64,000 nt of DNA, from NCBI RefSeq assembly GCF_900114385.1, contig NZ_FOSW01000014.1, forward strand, positions 62,001 through 126,000, read 5' to 3'. The position numbers were made by a program, and so were the translations under genes. Of this stretch, positions 9,151 through 18,195 are shown piece after piece. Origin of the DNA: Geodermatophilus ruber (GTDB lineage: Bacteria; Actinomycetota; Actinomycetes; Mycobacteriales; Geodermatophilaceae). The notes below the pieces were generated by a model. The model was not told where the DNA came from, did no database searches, and saw only the letters and a list, made by a program, of their open reading frames with translations. Each line of letters opens with the position of its first letter. Within the stretch, counting starts at the first letter, position 1.

Positions 9151-11159
9151 CCCGAGAGCCGCAGCGCCGGATCCCGCTGCCCCCGGTGCCCCCGCCGTCC
9201 GCGGGGGAGCGCACCCCGCCCGAGCGGCCGGCACCCCGGCGACCCGGGCCGCCGTCCGCCGGGCCCCGTGCGGCCCCCCTGCCCCCGCCGCCGTACCCCA
9301 AGGCGCCGCCGGCTGCGAAGGCACCGCCGCCCGCGAACCCGGCGGCGAGCCGGGCCCGGCCGCCGGTGTCCCCCGCCGCCGAGCGGATCCGCCGGCTGCC
9401 CCCGCCGCCGCCCCCACCGCCGGTCCGCGGACGGAACCGCTGGGTGCCCGGCCCGGATGACACCCAGCTGATCCCGGTGCTGCCGGCGGTGCCGCGGCCG
9501 GTCGACGAGACCGAGGAGGAGCTCGAGGCCCGCGAGGGCCGGCCGGGCGCCAGTCGCGGCATCCTCCGCGCCGCGGGCACGATGGCGGTGGCCACGCTCG
9601 TCTCCCGGGTGACCGGCCTGCTGCGCACGATGGTGCTGGCCGCGGCCCTCGGCGTCGGGCTGGTCAACGACGCCTACAACACCGCCAACACGCTGCCCAA
9701 CATCGTCTACGAGCTGCTGCTCGGCGGCGTCCTGACCTCGGTGATCGTCCCGCTGCTGGTGCACGCCCAGGAACGGGACGCCGACGGCGGGGTCCGCTAC
9801 GCCCAGCGGCTGGCCACCGCGGCGGTCGCCGGCCTGGTCGTGATCACCGTGGTGGCCATCACGATCGCCCCGGCGCTCACCGCGCTCTACGGCATCGAGG
9901 GTGACCCGGACCAGGTGCGGCTGGCGAACTGGCTGGCCCGCATCCTGCTCGTGGAGATCGTCTTCTACGGACTGGGCGCGCTTGCGCAGGCGATCCTCAA
10001 CACGCGCGGGAGCTTCGGGCCCCCCGCGTGGGCGCCGGTGCTCAACAACGTCGTGGTCATCGCCACCGGGCTGCTGTTCGTCGCCGCCAGCGGCCCCGGC
10101 GAGCTGACCCCGCTCACGATCACCCCCGGCCAGGTGTGGCTGCTGGGCATCGGCACCACGCTCGGCATCGCGCTGCAGGCGCTGGTCCTGCTCCCGCTGG
10201 TGCGCAAGGCCGGCGTCCCGCTGCGCCCCCGGTGGAACCTGCGGCAGATCGGCCTGCGGGAGGTGGGCGGCCTGGGGCTGTGGGTGCTCGGCTACGTGGC
10301 GGTCAGCCAGATCGGCGTCATCGTCGCCACCCGGATCGCCAACGCCGCCACCCGCGAGGGCGGGCTCGGGTCCAGCGCCTTCGCCTACGCCAGCCTGCTG
10401 TTCCAGATGCCCTACGGGATCATCGGCGTCGCGCTGCTCACCGCGCTGCTGCCGAGGATGAGCCGCGCGGCGGCCCGCCGGGACGTGCCCGGGGTGGTCC
10501 AGGACCTCTCGCTGGGCACCCGGCTCTCGGCCCTCGGCCTGCTGCCGGTCACCGCCGCGCTGACCGTGCTCGGGCCGGCGCTGGCCACGGTGGCCTTCGC
10601 GCGCGGCAAGACGAGCCTGGCCGACGCCCAGGCCATCGGCGTCGCGCTGGCAGTGGGCGCGTTCGGGCTCCTGCCGATGGCGGTCACGCTGCTGCAGCTG
10701 CGGGTCTTCTACGCGATGAAGGACGCCCGGACCCCCACGCTCATCCAGCTCGGGATGGTCGCCGTCCGGGTGCCGCTGCTGCTGGCCGTTCCCGCGGTGC
10801 TCTCCCCGGAGCACGTGGTCGCCGGCCTGATGCTGGTCACCAGCGTCACCTACCTCGCCGGCTGGGTGCTGGGCCAGGTCGCGCTCCACCGCCGGCTGGG
10901 GGCCCTGGCCACCCGCGAGACGTTCGGGCCCCTGCTGCGGATCGCCGGGGTGTCGGTCGTCGCCGGGCTGCTCGGCTGGCTGGCCGTCTCGGTGACCGAG
11001 GACGCCTTCGGGACGTCGGTGGCGGGCTCGCTCGCCACCCTGCTCATCGGTACCGTGGTCATCGGCGTCGCGGCCCTGGCAGGGTTGGTGCTCGCCCGCG
11101 TTCCCGAGGTCCGGGAGCCCCTCGCTGTCCTCCGGGCGCGGCTGGGACGCGGGCGATGA
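9147..11159 (+). CDS. murJ: lipid II flippase MurJ (MviN)
   Basis: Moves lipid II across the plasma membrane. 670 residues: an unusual proline-rich cytoplasmic N-terminal extension of about 135 residues, then a MurJ core starting ILRAAGTMAVATLVSRVTGLLR with about 14 membrane helices and the family signature PNIVYELLLGG. The mycobacterial protein has a pseudokinase and an extracellular domain fused at its C-terminus; here those are a separate downstream gene overlapping by 4 nt. GTG 9147 is supported by GGAGG about 9 nt upstream. Confidence 0.93.
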   Translation: MTREPQRRIPLPPVPPPSAGERTPPERPAPRRPGPPSAGPRAAPLPPPPYPKAPPAAKAPPPANPAASRARPPVSPAAERIRRLPPPPPPPPVRGRNRWVPGPDDTQLIPVLPAVPRPVDETEEELEAREGRPGASRGILRAAGTMAVATLVSRVTGLLRTMVLAAALGVGLVNDAYNTANTLPNIVYELLLGGVLTSVIVPLLVHAQERDADGGVRYAQRLATAAVAGLVVITVVAITIAPALTALYGIEGDPDQVRLANWLARILLVEIVFYGLGALAQAILNTRGSFGPPAWAPVLNNVVVIATGLLFVAASGPGELTPLTITPGQVWLLGIGTTLGIALQALVLLPLVRKAGVPLRPRWNLRQIGLREVGGLGLWVLGYVAVSQIGVIVATRIANAATREGGLGSSAFAYASLLFQMPYGIIGVALLTALLPRMSRAAARRDVPGVVQDLSLGTRLSALGLLPVTAALTVLGPALATVAFARGKTSLADAQAIGVALAVGAFGLLPMAVTLLQLRVFYAMKDARTPTLIQLGMVAVRVPLLLAVPAVLSPEHVVAGLMLVTSVTYLAGWVLGQVALHRRLGALATRETFGPLLRIAGVSVVAGLLGWLAVSVTEDAFGTSVAGSLATLLIGTVVIGVAALAGLVLARVPEVREPLAVLRARLGRGR

Positions 11160-12814
11160 CCGGGTCGACGCCAGCACCGGGGCGACCCAGCCACCGGCCG
11201 GGAGCGAACAGGGGGGCCGCCGCGTCGATGACGTCCACGATCACCGGCCTCCCCGACCGCTACCGCCCCCTCGACGAGTTCGGCCCGCCGGAGTCCACGG
11301 CCACCGGCGTCATCCACTGCTGGCGCGCGAAGGACCGCGTGCTCAACCGGGACGTCGCCATCCGGGTGCACACGCCCGGCGGTCTCCCGGCCCGCGACTG
11401 GATCACCCGCGCGCTGACCGCCGGGGGCCTGGCCACCCCGGCGCTGGCGATGGTCTACGACGCCGCGGAGGGCAGCGCCCCCGGCGGCGCGGCGTACGTG
11501 GTGAACGAGTGGATCGAGGGGCAGACCCTCGCCGAGCGGCTCGCCGAGGGGCCGATGACCGAGCGGGAGGCGCGCACCGTGCTGCGCCGCCTGGCCGAGG
11601 GCGTCGCCGAGGCCCACCGGGTCGGGCTCGCCGTCGGCGGGCTCACCCCCGAGACCGTCGTCCTGCGGCCCAACGGCCTGGTCGGTCTGCGCGCCGTGCC
11701 GGCCGCCAGCGGCACCATGCAGGGCGACATCGCCGCGCTGGGCGAACTGCTCGACCACTGCCTGACCGGGCCCCGTGCCGGCGCGTCGGGACGCCCTCCT
11801 GCCGTCGCGCCCGACCTCGCCGCCCTCATCCGGCGTGCCCGCTCCACCGAGCCGGGCGCGGGGCTGTCCAGCGCGGCCGCCATGGCCGCGCTGCTGGCCG
11901 AGCCGTCGCGGCGGGGGCAAGGCCTGTCGGACTCCGGCCGGGTGGTCGACCTGGAGGACAGCGGCTGGCTGCGACGGCTGCGGGAACGCCGCGACGAGGT
12001 CACGGTCGACCCCGCGCCCACCATGGACACCCATGGGGAGGACACCCCCCGACGCCTGGATCCGCAGGGCCGCCCGCCGGTGCCGCCGCCCCGCGGTCAG
12101 GTGACCGAGGAACCCCTGCTGCCCCTTGCCGAGGACGCCGACGACGACGCCCCGTTGGAGGACGGCGGCACGGTCCCCGAGGGGCGCCGCCGGCTGCTCG
12201 TGGTGGGCCTGCCGCTGCTGGCGCTGGTCGTGGTCGTGGCGCTCGCCTGGTGGATCGGGTCCAACGTGCTCTCGGTGGCCGGGGACGTCGGGGGCGAGGG
12301 CGCCCCGACGGCGAGCGCGCCGGCCGCCGGCAGCTCGACCGGGGCGGAGCCGACGCCCGCCACCCCTCCGGCGCTGACCATCACCGACGCCACCGTGTTC
12401 GACCCCGGCGGGGACGGCGGGCCGGAGAACGACGGCGACGTCCCGCTGTCCTTCGACGGCGACCCGGCCACCGCCTGGTCGACGGTCTCCTACCGGGGCA
12501 GCCCGAACTTCGGCAATCTCAAGGACGGCGTCGGCGTCGTGTACGACCTCGGCAGCGAGCGGGCGGTGGCCGGCGTCCAGCTCACCACGACCACCCCGGG
12601 CGCCTCCGTGGAGGTGCGCACCGGGGACAGGCCCGACGGCGCGCTGGACAGCTTCGACCTCGTCGCCTCGGGAGAACTCACCGGCACCACCGAGCTGAGC
12701 TTCGACGACCCGGTCACCACGCGGTACCTGCTGGTCTGGCTCACCTCGCTGGTGCCGGCCGACGGCGGGTTCTCCGCCACCGTGGCCGAGGTCTCCCCGC
12801 AGCCGGCCGGCTGA
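11156..12814 (+). CDS. membrane pseudokinase with extracellular discoidin-like domain
   Basis: 552 residues, coupled to murJ (ATGA overlap). Residues about 30-255 have a kinase fold (RYRPLDEF...DVAIRVH) but lack catalytic residues: the VAIK lysine is R, the HRD loop reads VGGLTPETV, and no DFG is present. A disordered linker is followed by one membrane helix (about 345-367). The extracellular end (about 405-552) resembles a discoidin/F5-8 sugar-binding fold, with [11 protein letters not shown] and GVGVVYDLG. This matches the C-terminal half of mycobacterial MviN, whose phosphorylated pseudokinase binds FhaA; an fhaA is present at 58951. A later ATG at 11228 is an alternative start. Confidence 0.85.
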   Translation: MTGSTPAPGRPSHRPGANRGAAASMTSTITGLPDRYRPLDEFGPPESTATGVIHCWRAKDRVLNRDVAIRVHTPGGLPARDWITRALTAGGLATPALAMVYDAAEGSAPGGAAYVVNEWIEGQTLAERLAEGPMTEREARTVLRRLAEGVAEAHRVGLAVGGLTPETVVLRPNGLVGLRAVPAASGTMQGDIAALGELLDHCLTGPRAGASGRPPAVAPDLAALIRRARSTEPGAGLSSAAAMAALLAEPSRRGQGLSDSGRVVDLEDSGWLRRLRERRDEVTVDPAPTMDTHGEDTPRRLDPQGRPPVPPPRGQVTEEPLLPLAEDADDDAPLEDGGTVPEGRRRLLVVGLPLLALVVVVALAWWIGSNVLSVAGDVGGEGAPTASAPAAGSSTGAEPTPATPPALTITDATVFDPGGDGGPENDGDVPLSFDGDPATAWSTVSYRGSPNFGNLKDGVGVVYDLGSERAVAGVQLTTTTPGASVEVRTGDRPDGALDSFDLVASGELTGTTELSFDDPVTTRYLLVWLTSLVPADGGFSATVAEVSPQPAG

Positions 12815-12815
12815 G

Positions 12816-12835
12816 CCCGGGGCTTCCGCCCCGGG
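12816..12835 (+). terminator. hairpin after pseudokinase gene
   Basis: CCCGGGGC, TTCC loop, GCCCCGGG directly after the stop codon; compact 8-bp stem. Confidence 0.6.
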
Positions 12836-12868
12836 GAAGCAGGGCGTGTGGGCGGGGAATGCGGCTCC

Positions 12869-12874
12869 TACCAT
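12869..12874 (+). promoter_or_regulatory. -10 element TACCAT of trxB
   Basis: TACCAT lies 7 nt before the GTG at 12882. It overlaps the in-frame ATG at 12873, which argues for the GTG as the true start and a leaderless message. Confidence 0.45.
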
Positions 12875-12881
12875 GCTGGTT

Positions 12882-13898
12882 GTGCCGCCCGTGACGACAG
12901 AGCAACCGACCCCTGGCCCGGCCGCGACGACCGACGGGAACCCCGCGATCCCGCCGGCGGAGCACGACGGCATCCGCGACGTGATCATCATCGGGTCGGG
13001 GCCGGCCGGCTACACCGCTGCGATCTACGCCGCCCGTGCGAACCTGCACCCGCTGGTGTTCGAGGGGACGCAGTTCGGCGGTGCGCTGATGACCACCACC
13101 GAGGTCGAGAACTTCCCCGGCTTCCCGGAGGGCATCCAGGGCCCGCAGCTCATGGACGACATGCGCACCCAGGCCGAGCGCTTCGGCGCCGAGCTCGTCG
13201 CCCGTGACGTCACCGAGGTCGACCTGACCGTCGACCCGAAGATCGTCAAGGTGGGCGATCAGGTGCACCGTGCGCACTCGGTGATCGTCGCCACCGGGTC
13301 GAAGTACCGGTACCTGGGGCTGGCCAACGAGGAGCGGCTGCTCGGCCGCGGCGTCTCGGCCTGCGCCACCTGCGACGGCTTCTTCTTCCGCGACCAGGAC
13401 ATCGTCGTGGTGGGCGGTGGTGACTCCGCCATGGAGGAGGCCACCTTCCTCACCCGCTTCGCCAAGACGGTGACCGTCGTCCACCGCCGGCAGGAGCTGC
13501 GCGCGTCGAAGATCATGCAGCAGCGCGCCCAGGACAACGAGAAGATCCGCTGGCAACTGGGCAAGCGGGTCAGCGACGTCCACGGCGACGACACCGTCTC
13601 CGGGGTGGAGCTCACCGACGTCGAGACCGGCAGCACCGAGACCGTGCCGGTGACCGGCATGTTCGTCGCGATCGGCCACGACCCGCGCAGCGAGCTGTTC
13701 GTCGGCCAACTCAAGCTCGACGACGAGGGCTACATCCTCGTCGAGCACCCGACCACCCGAACCAACATCCCCGGCGTCTTCGCCTGCGGCGACGTCGTCG
13801 ACCGCATCTACCGGCAGGCGATCACCGCCGCCGGCACCGGTGCTGCGGCGGGCATGGATGCCGAGCGCTGGCTGGCCGAGGCCTTCGGCGAGCGCTGA
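12882..13898 (+). CDS. trxB: thioredoxin reductase
   Basis: NADPH-dependent FAD enzyme that reduces thioredoxin. 338 residues, with a disordered N-terminal tail of about 25. FAD-binding [16 protein letters not shown] follows, then the redox pair C161-A-T-C164 in [16 protein letters not shown]-binding [15 protein letters not shown] and the C-terminal [19 protein letters not shown]. The neighbour trxA is downstream, as in other actinomycetes. In Mycobacterium sigM and its anti-sigma gene lie between murJ and trxB; both are absent here. Confidence 0.95.
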   Translation: MPPVTTEQPTPGPAATTDGNPAIPPAEHDGIRDVIIIGSGPAGYTAAIYAARANLHPLVFEGTQFGGALMTTTEVENFPGFPEGIQGPQLMDDMRTQAERFGAELVARDVTEVDLTVDPKIVKVGDQVHRAHSVIVATGSKYRYLGLANEERLLGRGVSACATCDGFFFRDQDIVVVGGGDSAMEEATFLTRFAKTVTVVHRRQELRASKIMQQRAQDNEKIRWQLGKRVSDVHGDDTVSGVELTDVETGSTETVPVTGMFVAIGHDPRSELFVGQLKLDDEGYILVEHPTTRTNIPGVFACGDVVDRIYRQAITAAGTGAAAGMDAERWLAEAFGER

Positions 13899-13931
13899 CG
13901 CCCGCGCCCGCCCCGAAGGCACCCGCCCGCA

Positions 13932-13968
13932 CAGGGGCATAAACCGCCCGCCCGGACGGTTGCCCCTG
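13932..13968 (+). promoter_or_regulatory. bulged hairpin between trxB and trxA
   Basis: CAGGGGC (13932-13938) pairs with GCCCCTG (13962-13968), and AACCG with CGGTT inside it, leaving a 3-nt ATA bulge. It lies 45 nt before the trxA start and could be an attenuator or processing site; function unproven. Confidence 0.35.
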
Positions 13969-14012
13969 CCGGGCCCTTTCCGAGCCACGCGAGAACCCCG
14001 AGGAGAACGACC

Positions 14013-14339
14013 ATGGCAGGCAACACCGTGACGGTCACCGACGCCACCTTCGCCGACGACGTGCTGGGCAGCGACAAGCCCGTGCTCGTCGACTTCTGGG
14101 CGGAGTGGTGCGGCCCGTGCAAGATGGTCGCCCCGGTGCTGGAGGAGATCGCCGCCGAGCACGGCGACAAGCTGACGATCGCCAAGCTGAACATCGACGA
14201 GAACCCGCAGATCGCCCGCGACTACCAGGTCATGTCGATCCCGACGATGACGGTGTTCCAGGACGGCAAGCCGGTCAAGAGCATCATCGGCGCCAAGCCG
14301 AAGGGCGCGATCCTCTCCGACCTGGCCGACTACATCTGA
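14013..14339 (+). CDS. trxA: thioredoxin
   Basis: Small dithiol reductant of 108 residues with the active site W32-C-G-P-C36 inside VLVDFWAEWCGPCKMVAP, the cis-proline SIPTMTVF and full family length. GAGGAG lies 8 nt before the ATG. It sits 114 nt after trxB, the enzyme that reduces it, and ends at a strong terminator. Confidence 0.97.
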   Translation: MAGNTVTVTDATFADDVLGSDKPVLVDFWAEWCGPCKMVAPVLEEIAAEHGDKLTIAKLNIDENPQIARDYQVMSIPTMTVFQDGKPVKSIIGAKPKGAILSDLADYI

Positions 14340-14361
14340 GCCGACCGCTCCGGTCAGCTCC

Positions 14362-14398
14362 ATCGGGCCTCCCCGGCCGTGTGCCGGGGAGGCCCGAT
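14362..14398 (+). terminator. strong terminator after trxA
   Basis: Perfect 16-bp stem (14362-14377 and 14383-14398) with a 5-nt loop, followed by CTCGTTCTG. Confidence 0.85.
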
Positions 14399-14455
14399 CT
14401 CGTTCTGCGCCCCCGGTGAGCCGGACCGGCCGCCGGGGACGACAATCGACCCTCT

Positions 14456-15610
14456 ATGGGAAACGACAGCCGCATGCAGCCCCTCGGTCCAGGTGACCGC
14501 GGCCCCGCCGTGGCCGACGTGCACGCGGCCCTGCGCAGCCTGGGCCTCCTGGCCCCGGGCGACGGCGGCGCCGAGGAGGAGCCGCTCGGCCAGGCCGAGT
14601 ACGACCCGTCCACCGAACTCGCCGTGCGCCACTTCCAGCAGGTGCGCGGCCTCTCGGTGGACGGACGGGTGGGTGAGGAGACCTACCGGGCGCTGTCCGA
14701 GGCACGCTGGTCGCTGGGCGACCGGCTGCTGCACCACGACCCCGAGCGCCCGATCCGCGGCGACGACGTCACCAACCTGCAGGAGCGGCTGCACGAACTG
14801 GGCTACGACGCCGGCCCGGTCGACGGCGTCTTCGGCGCCGAGACCGAGATCGGGCTGGGCGCCTTCCAGCGCGACTACGGGCTGACCTCCGACGGCACCT
14901 GCGGGCCGGCCACCCTGCGGGCCCTGCGGCAGCTCGGCCGCAAGGTCACCGGCGGGCGGCCGCAGCTGCTGCGGCAGAGCGCCAGCTTCGTCGAGAGCGG
15001 GCCGCACCTCATCGGCCGGCGCATCGTCATCGACCCGGGTCACGGCGGCGGCGACCCCGGCTTCGTCGTCGGCGAGACCACCGAGGCCGACCTCGCCCTG
15101 GACCTGGCCTCCCGCATCGAGGGCCGGCTGGCCGCCGCCGGGGCCACCGTCTACCTCACCCGCGGCCGGGACCAGAACCCGACCGCGGCCGAGCGCACCG
15201 CGTTCGCCAACGACGCCCGCGCCGACCTGTTCCTCTCCCTGCACGTGGACGGGCACCCCTCCGAGCACGCCCGGGGGGTGGCCGGCTACTACTACGGCAC
15301 CGGGTCGGGCGCCTCCTCCACCGTCGGTGAGCAGTTCGCCAACCTGGCGCGCCGCGAGGTCGTGGCCCGCACCGGCATGCTCGACCTGGGCTCCCACCCC
15401 ATGACCTGGGACCTGCTGCGCATGACCCGGATGCCGGCGGTCCGCATCGACTGCGGCTACCTCTCCCACCCGGTGGACCGGCTGCTGCTGCTGGACGCCC
15501 GGCTGCGCAGCACGGTTGCCAGCGGCGTCCTGGCCGCCGTCCAGCGGCTGTTCCTGCCCGCCGAGGCGGACCCGCCGACCGGCACCTTCGTCCTCCCGTC
15601 GAAGGTCTGA
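14456..15610 (+). CDS. cwlM: CwlM-like amidase-fold regulator of peptidoglycan synthesis
   Basis: 384 residues without a signal peptide: two peptidoglycan-binding-type domains (about 8-75 and 95-160) and an Amidase_3 fold (about 185-370). Zinc ligands appear kept: H196 in DPGHGG, E210 and H263 in SLHVDG. The position normally held by the catalytic glutamate is D332 (RIDCGYLS). Position after trxA matches Rv3915 (CwlM), which in mycobacteria is a cytoplasmic non-hydrolytic PknB substrate that activates MurA. Lack of export signal and the E-to-D change fit that role rather than a hydrolase; this is inference from homology. Confidence 0.85.
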   Translation: MGNDSRMQPLGPGDRGPAVADVHAALRSLGLLAPGDGGAEEEPLGQAEYDPSTELAVRHFQQVRGLSVDGRVGEETYRALSEARWSLGDRLLHHDPERPIRGDDVTNLQERLHELGYDAGPVDGVFGAETEIGLGAFQRDYGLTSDGTCGPATLRALRQLGRKVTGGRPQLLRQSASFVESGPHLIGRRIVIDPGHGGGDPGFVVGETTEADLALDLASRIEGRLAAAGATVYLTRGRDQNPTAAERTAFANDARADLFLSLHVDGHPSEHARGVAGYYYGTGSGASSTVGEQFANLARREVVARTGMLDLGSHPMTWDLLRMTRMPAVRIDCGYLSHPVDRLLLLDARLRSTVASGVLAAVQRLFLPAEADPPTGTFVLPSKV

Positions 15611-15741
15611 TCACGACGAGTGGGCCCCCGAGGGCTCCGCGCGGGCATGGCGGACGGCGTCGTGACCGCGGTGTGACCGTGGTGTGACCGACCCGTCCGT
15701 CCGCCCTCCGTGTCACTGCGGAAGCGCTGTGTAGCGCTGCC

Positions 15742-15747
15742 TACACT
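15742..15747 (+). promoter_or_regulatory. -10 element TACACT
   Basis: TACACT lies 7 nt before the GTG at 15755, again predicting a leaderless transcript for the aminotransferase operon. Confidence 0.5.
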
Positions 15748-15754
15748 CGTCAAG

Positions 15755-17149
15755 GTGGCCACTCTCCCGCCCGGAACGCCCCCGGGCCCCGGTGCGCATC
15801 CGCACTCGCACGTCGTGCCGCGGCACCCGCGGCTGGACCCGCTGGCCGACCGGTACGCAGCACGCACGCACGGGATGAAGAGCTCCGAGATCCGCGCGCT
15901 GTTCTCCGTCGTCAGCCGGCCCGAGGTCGTCTCGCTCGCCGGTGGCATGCCGGCCGTGACCGCACTGCCGCTCGATGCCGTGGGCTCGATGATCGGCGAG
16001 CTGGTCTCCGGCATGGGTGCCCAGACGCTGCAGTACGGCTCCGGCCAGGGCGACCCGCGGCTGCGGGAGCGGATCTGCGACGTCATGGCGCTGGAGGGCA
16101 TCACCGACGCCTCGCCCAGCGAGGTGGTCGTCACCGTCGGCTCCCAGCAGGGGCTGGACCTGGTGACCCGGGTGTTCTGCGACCCCGGCGACGTGATCCT
16201 CGCCGAGGGCCCGTCCTACGTCGGCGCGCTGGGGGTCTTCCAGTCCTCCGAGGCGCGGGTCCGGCACGTGCCCATGGACGACGACGGGCTGATCCCCGAG
16301 GCGCTGGAGCAGGCCCTGCTGGAGTGCCGGGCGGCCGGCGACCGGGTGAAGTTCCTCTACACGGTGCCGAACTTCCACAACCCCGCGGGCGTCACCCTCT
16401 CCGAGCCGCGCCGCGAGGCGATCATCGACATCGCCGAGCGCTACGACCTGCTGGTGATCGAGGACAACCCCTACGGGCTGCTCGGCTTCGACCACGAGCC
16501 GATGCGCGCGCTGCGGGCCCGCAACTCCTCGCGGGTCATCTACCTGGGCTCGTTCTCCAAGACGTTCTCGCCGGGGCTTCGGGTGGGCTGGGTGCTCGCC
16601 CCGCTGGCGGTCCGGGAGAAGCTCGTGCTGGCCACCGAGGCGCAGGTGCTCTGCCCGCCCTCACTCACCCAGTACGCCGTCGCCCGGTACCTGGACACCC
16701 AGCCCTGGCGGGAGCAGATCAAGCTGTTCACCGAGCTCTACCGGGAGCGGCGCGACGCCACCCTGGAGTCGCTCGAGGCGCTGATGCCGCCGGGCACCAC
16801 CTGGACGCGGCCCGACGGCGGCTTCTACGTCTGGCTGAAGCTGCCCGACGGCCTGGACGCCAAGCTCATGCAGCCCCGCGCGGTGAACGCGCACGTGGCC
16901 TACGTGCCCGGCATCGGCTTCTACGCCGACGGGGGCGGCCGCGAGTACATGCGGCTGTCCTACTGCTACCCCGAGCCCGACCAGATCCGCGAGGGCGTGC
17001 GCCGGTTGGCCCGGGTCATCGAGGCCGAGCAGGACCTGCACTCCACCTTCGACGCCGTCGACACCGGCAGGTTCCGGGCCGTCCACGACTCGGCCGTCGA
17101 CCCGCTCGTCGGCCCGGCCACCAGCGACCGATTCGAGGAGGAGGCATGA
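15755..17149 (+). CDS. PLP-dependent class I/II aminotransferase
   Basis: 464 residues of the AAT fold-I family similar to 2-aminoadipate/aromatic aminotransferases. Visible motifs: SLAGGMPAVTALPL, LQYGSGQGDPRLRERI, NFHNPAGVTLS, VIEDNPYGLLGF and the PLP lysine K269 in GSFSKTFSPGLRVGW. There is no GntR DNA-binding domain, so it is an enzyme and not a MocR regulator. The substrate is unknown. The stop overlaps the ATG of the ATP-grasp gene; Streptomyces has a similar pair next to parAB. Confidence 0.85.
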   Translation: MATLPPGTPPGPGAHPHSHVVPRHPRLDPLADRYAARTHGMKSSEIRALFSVVSRPEVVSLAGGMPAVTALPLDAVGSMIGELVSGMGAQTLQYGSGQGDPRLRERICDVMALEGITDASPSEVVVTVGSQQGLDLVTRVFCDPGDVILAEGPSYVGALGVFQSSEARVRHVPMDDDGLIPEALEQALLECRAAGDRVKFLYTVPNFHNPAGVTLSEPRREAIIDIAERYDLLVIEDNPYGLLGFDHEPMRALRARNSSRVIYLGSFSKTFSPGLRVGWVLAPLAVREKLVLATEAQVLCPPSLTQYAVARYLDTQPWREQIKLFTELYRERRDATLESLEALMPPGTTWTRPDGGFYVWLKLPDGLDAKLMQPRAVNAHVAYVPGIGFYADGGGREYMRLSYCYPEPDQIREGVRRLARVIEAEQDLHSTFDAVDTGRFRAVHDSAVDPLVGPATSDRFEEEA

Positions 17150-18135
17150 CCGAGCCCGCTGCCGCAGCCGAGCCCGCCGCGCCGCAGTATCCGCTGCGCG
17201 CCGTCGTCCTCGCCGGCGGGCTGAACTTCGAGCGGGAGGTCAGCCTCTCCTCCGGCACGCAGGTGTGGGAGGAGCTCACCCGCGCCGGCCTGGACGCCGA
17301 GGTGCGCGACGCCGACGCCGACCTCCTGCCCGGGCTGGCCGCCTCGCCCGCGGACGCGGTGTTCATCGCCCTGCACGGCGCCACGGGGGAGGACGGCGCG
17401 CTGCGCGCGGTGCTCGACCTCGCCGGCGTCCCTTATGTCGGATCACCCGCGGCCGCCTGCCGGCTGGCGTGGGACAAGCCGGCGGCCAAGTCCGTCGTCC
17501 GCTCGGCCGGGGTCACGACGCCGGACTGGGTGGCGCTGCCGCACAGCACCTTCCGGGAGCTGGGCGCGGGCGCCGTGCTGGACCTGATCGTCGCCCGGCT
17601 CGGCCTGCCGCTGATGGTCAAGCCGGCCTCGGGAGGCTCGGCGCTGGGCGCGCAGAAGGTCACCCGGGTCGAGGACCTGCCGGCGGCCATGGTCAGCTGC
17701 TTCGCCTACGGCGACACGGTGATGGTCGAGCGGTTCGTCGACGGCGTGGAGCTGGCGCTGTCGGTCGTGGACCTGGGGGAGGGCCCCGAGGCGTTGCCGG
17801 CGGTGGAGATCGTCCCCGAGTCTGGCGTCTTCGACTACACCTCCCGGTACACCCCGGGGCTGACCGAGTACCACGCCCCGGCGCGAGTGTCCGACGAGGT
17901 GGCACGGGCGGCGGCGGAGCTGGCCGTCCGGGTGCACCGGGTGCTCGGCCTGGCCGACCTGTCCCGCACCGACGCGATCGTCTCGCCCGACGGCACCGTG
18001 CACTTCCTCGAGGTGAACGTCTCCCCGGGGCTGACCGAGACGTCGATGTTCCCGATGGCCGTCGAGGCAGCCGGTCACTCCCTGGGCGACGTCCTCGCCC
18101 GGCTGCTCGCCCGCCGGGCCAGCACCGACCGCTGA
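17146..18135 (+). CDS. D-alanine-D-alanine ligase-like ATP-grasp protein
   Basis: 329 residues. Ddl-like landmarks: LAGGLNFEREVSLSSG at the N-terminus, ALHGATGEDGALRAVLDLAG, PYVGSP, DKPAAK, LMVKPASGGSALG in place of the usual KPxxxGSSxG, FDYTSRYTPG and VNVSPGLTETSMFP in place of EINTMPG. The Ddl fold and ATP site are therefore present, but several substrate-site motifs differ, so it may ligate another pair or be a divergent paralogue. Translationally coupled to the aminotransferase upstream; convergent with parB across a strong hairpin. Confidence 0.75.
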   Translation: MTEPAAAAEPAAPQYPLRAVVLAGGLNFEREVSLSSGTQVWEELTRAGLDAEVRDADADLLPGLAASPADAVFIALHGATGEDGALRAVLDLAGVPYVGSPAAACRLAWDKPAAKSVVRSAGVTTPDWVALPHSTFRELGAGAVLDLIVARLGLPLMVKPASGGSALGAQKVTRVEDLPAAMVSCFAYGDTVMVERFVDGVELALSVVDLGEGPEALPAVEIVPESGVFDYTSRYTPGLTEYHAPARVSDEVARAAAELAVRVHRVLGLADLSRTDAIVSPDGTVHFLEVNVSPGLTETSMFPMAVEAAGHSLGDVLARLLARRASTDR

Positions 18136-18141
18136 CACCGT

Positions 18142-18180
18142 CAACGGCCCGCTTCCGTCAGTGACGGAAGCGGGCCGTTG
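18142..18180. terminator. bidirectional terminator, ligase gene/parB
   Basis: A nearly perfect 39-nt inverted repeat with 19-nt arms (18142-18160 and 18162-18180) between convergent genes. Confidence 0.85.
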
Positions 18181-18195
18181 GGTGGCGGCTGAGGA

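Noticed and set aside
6680..11177. Long minus-strand frames opposite the DUF6049 gene and murJ
   Set aside because: Shadows of real plus-strand genes with low-complexity Gln/Gly/His/Arg composition and no ribosome site.
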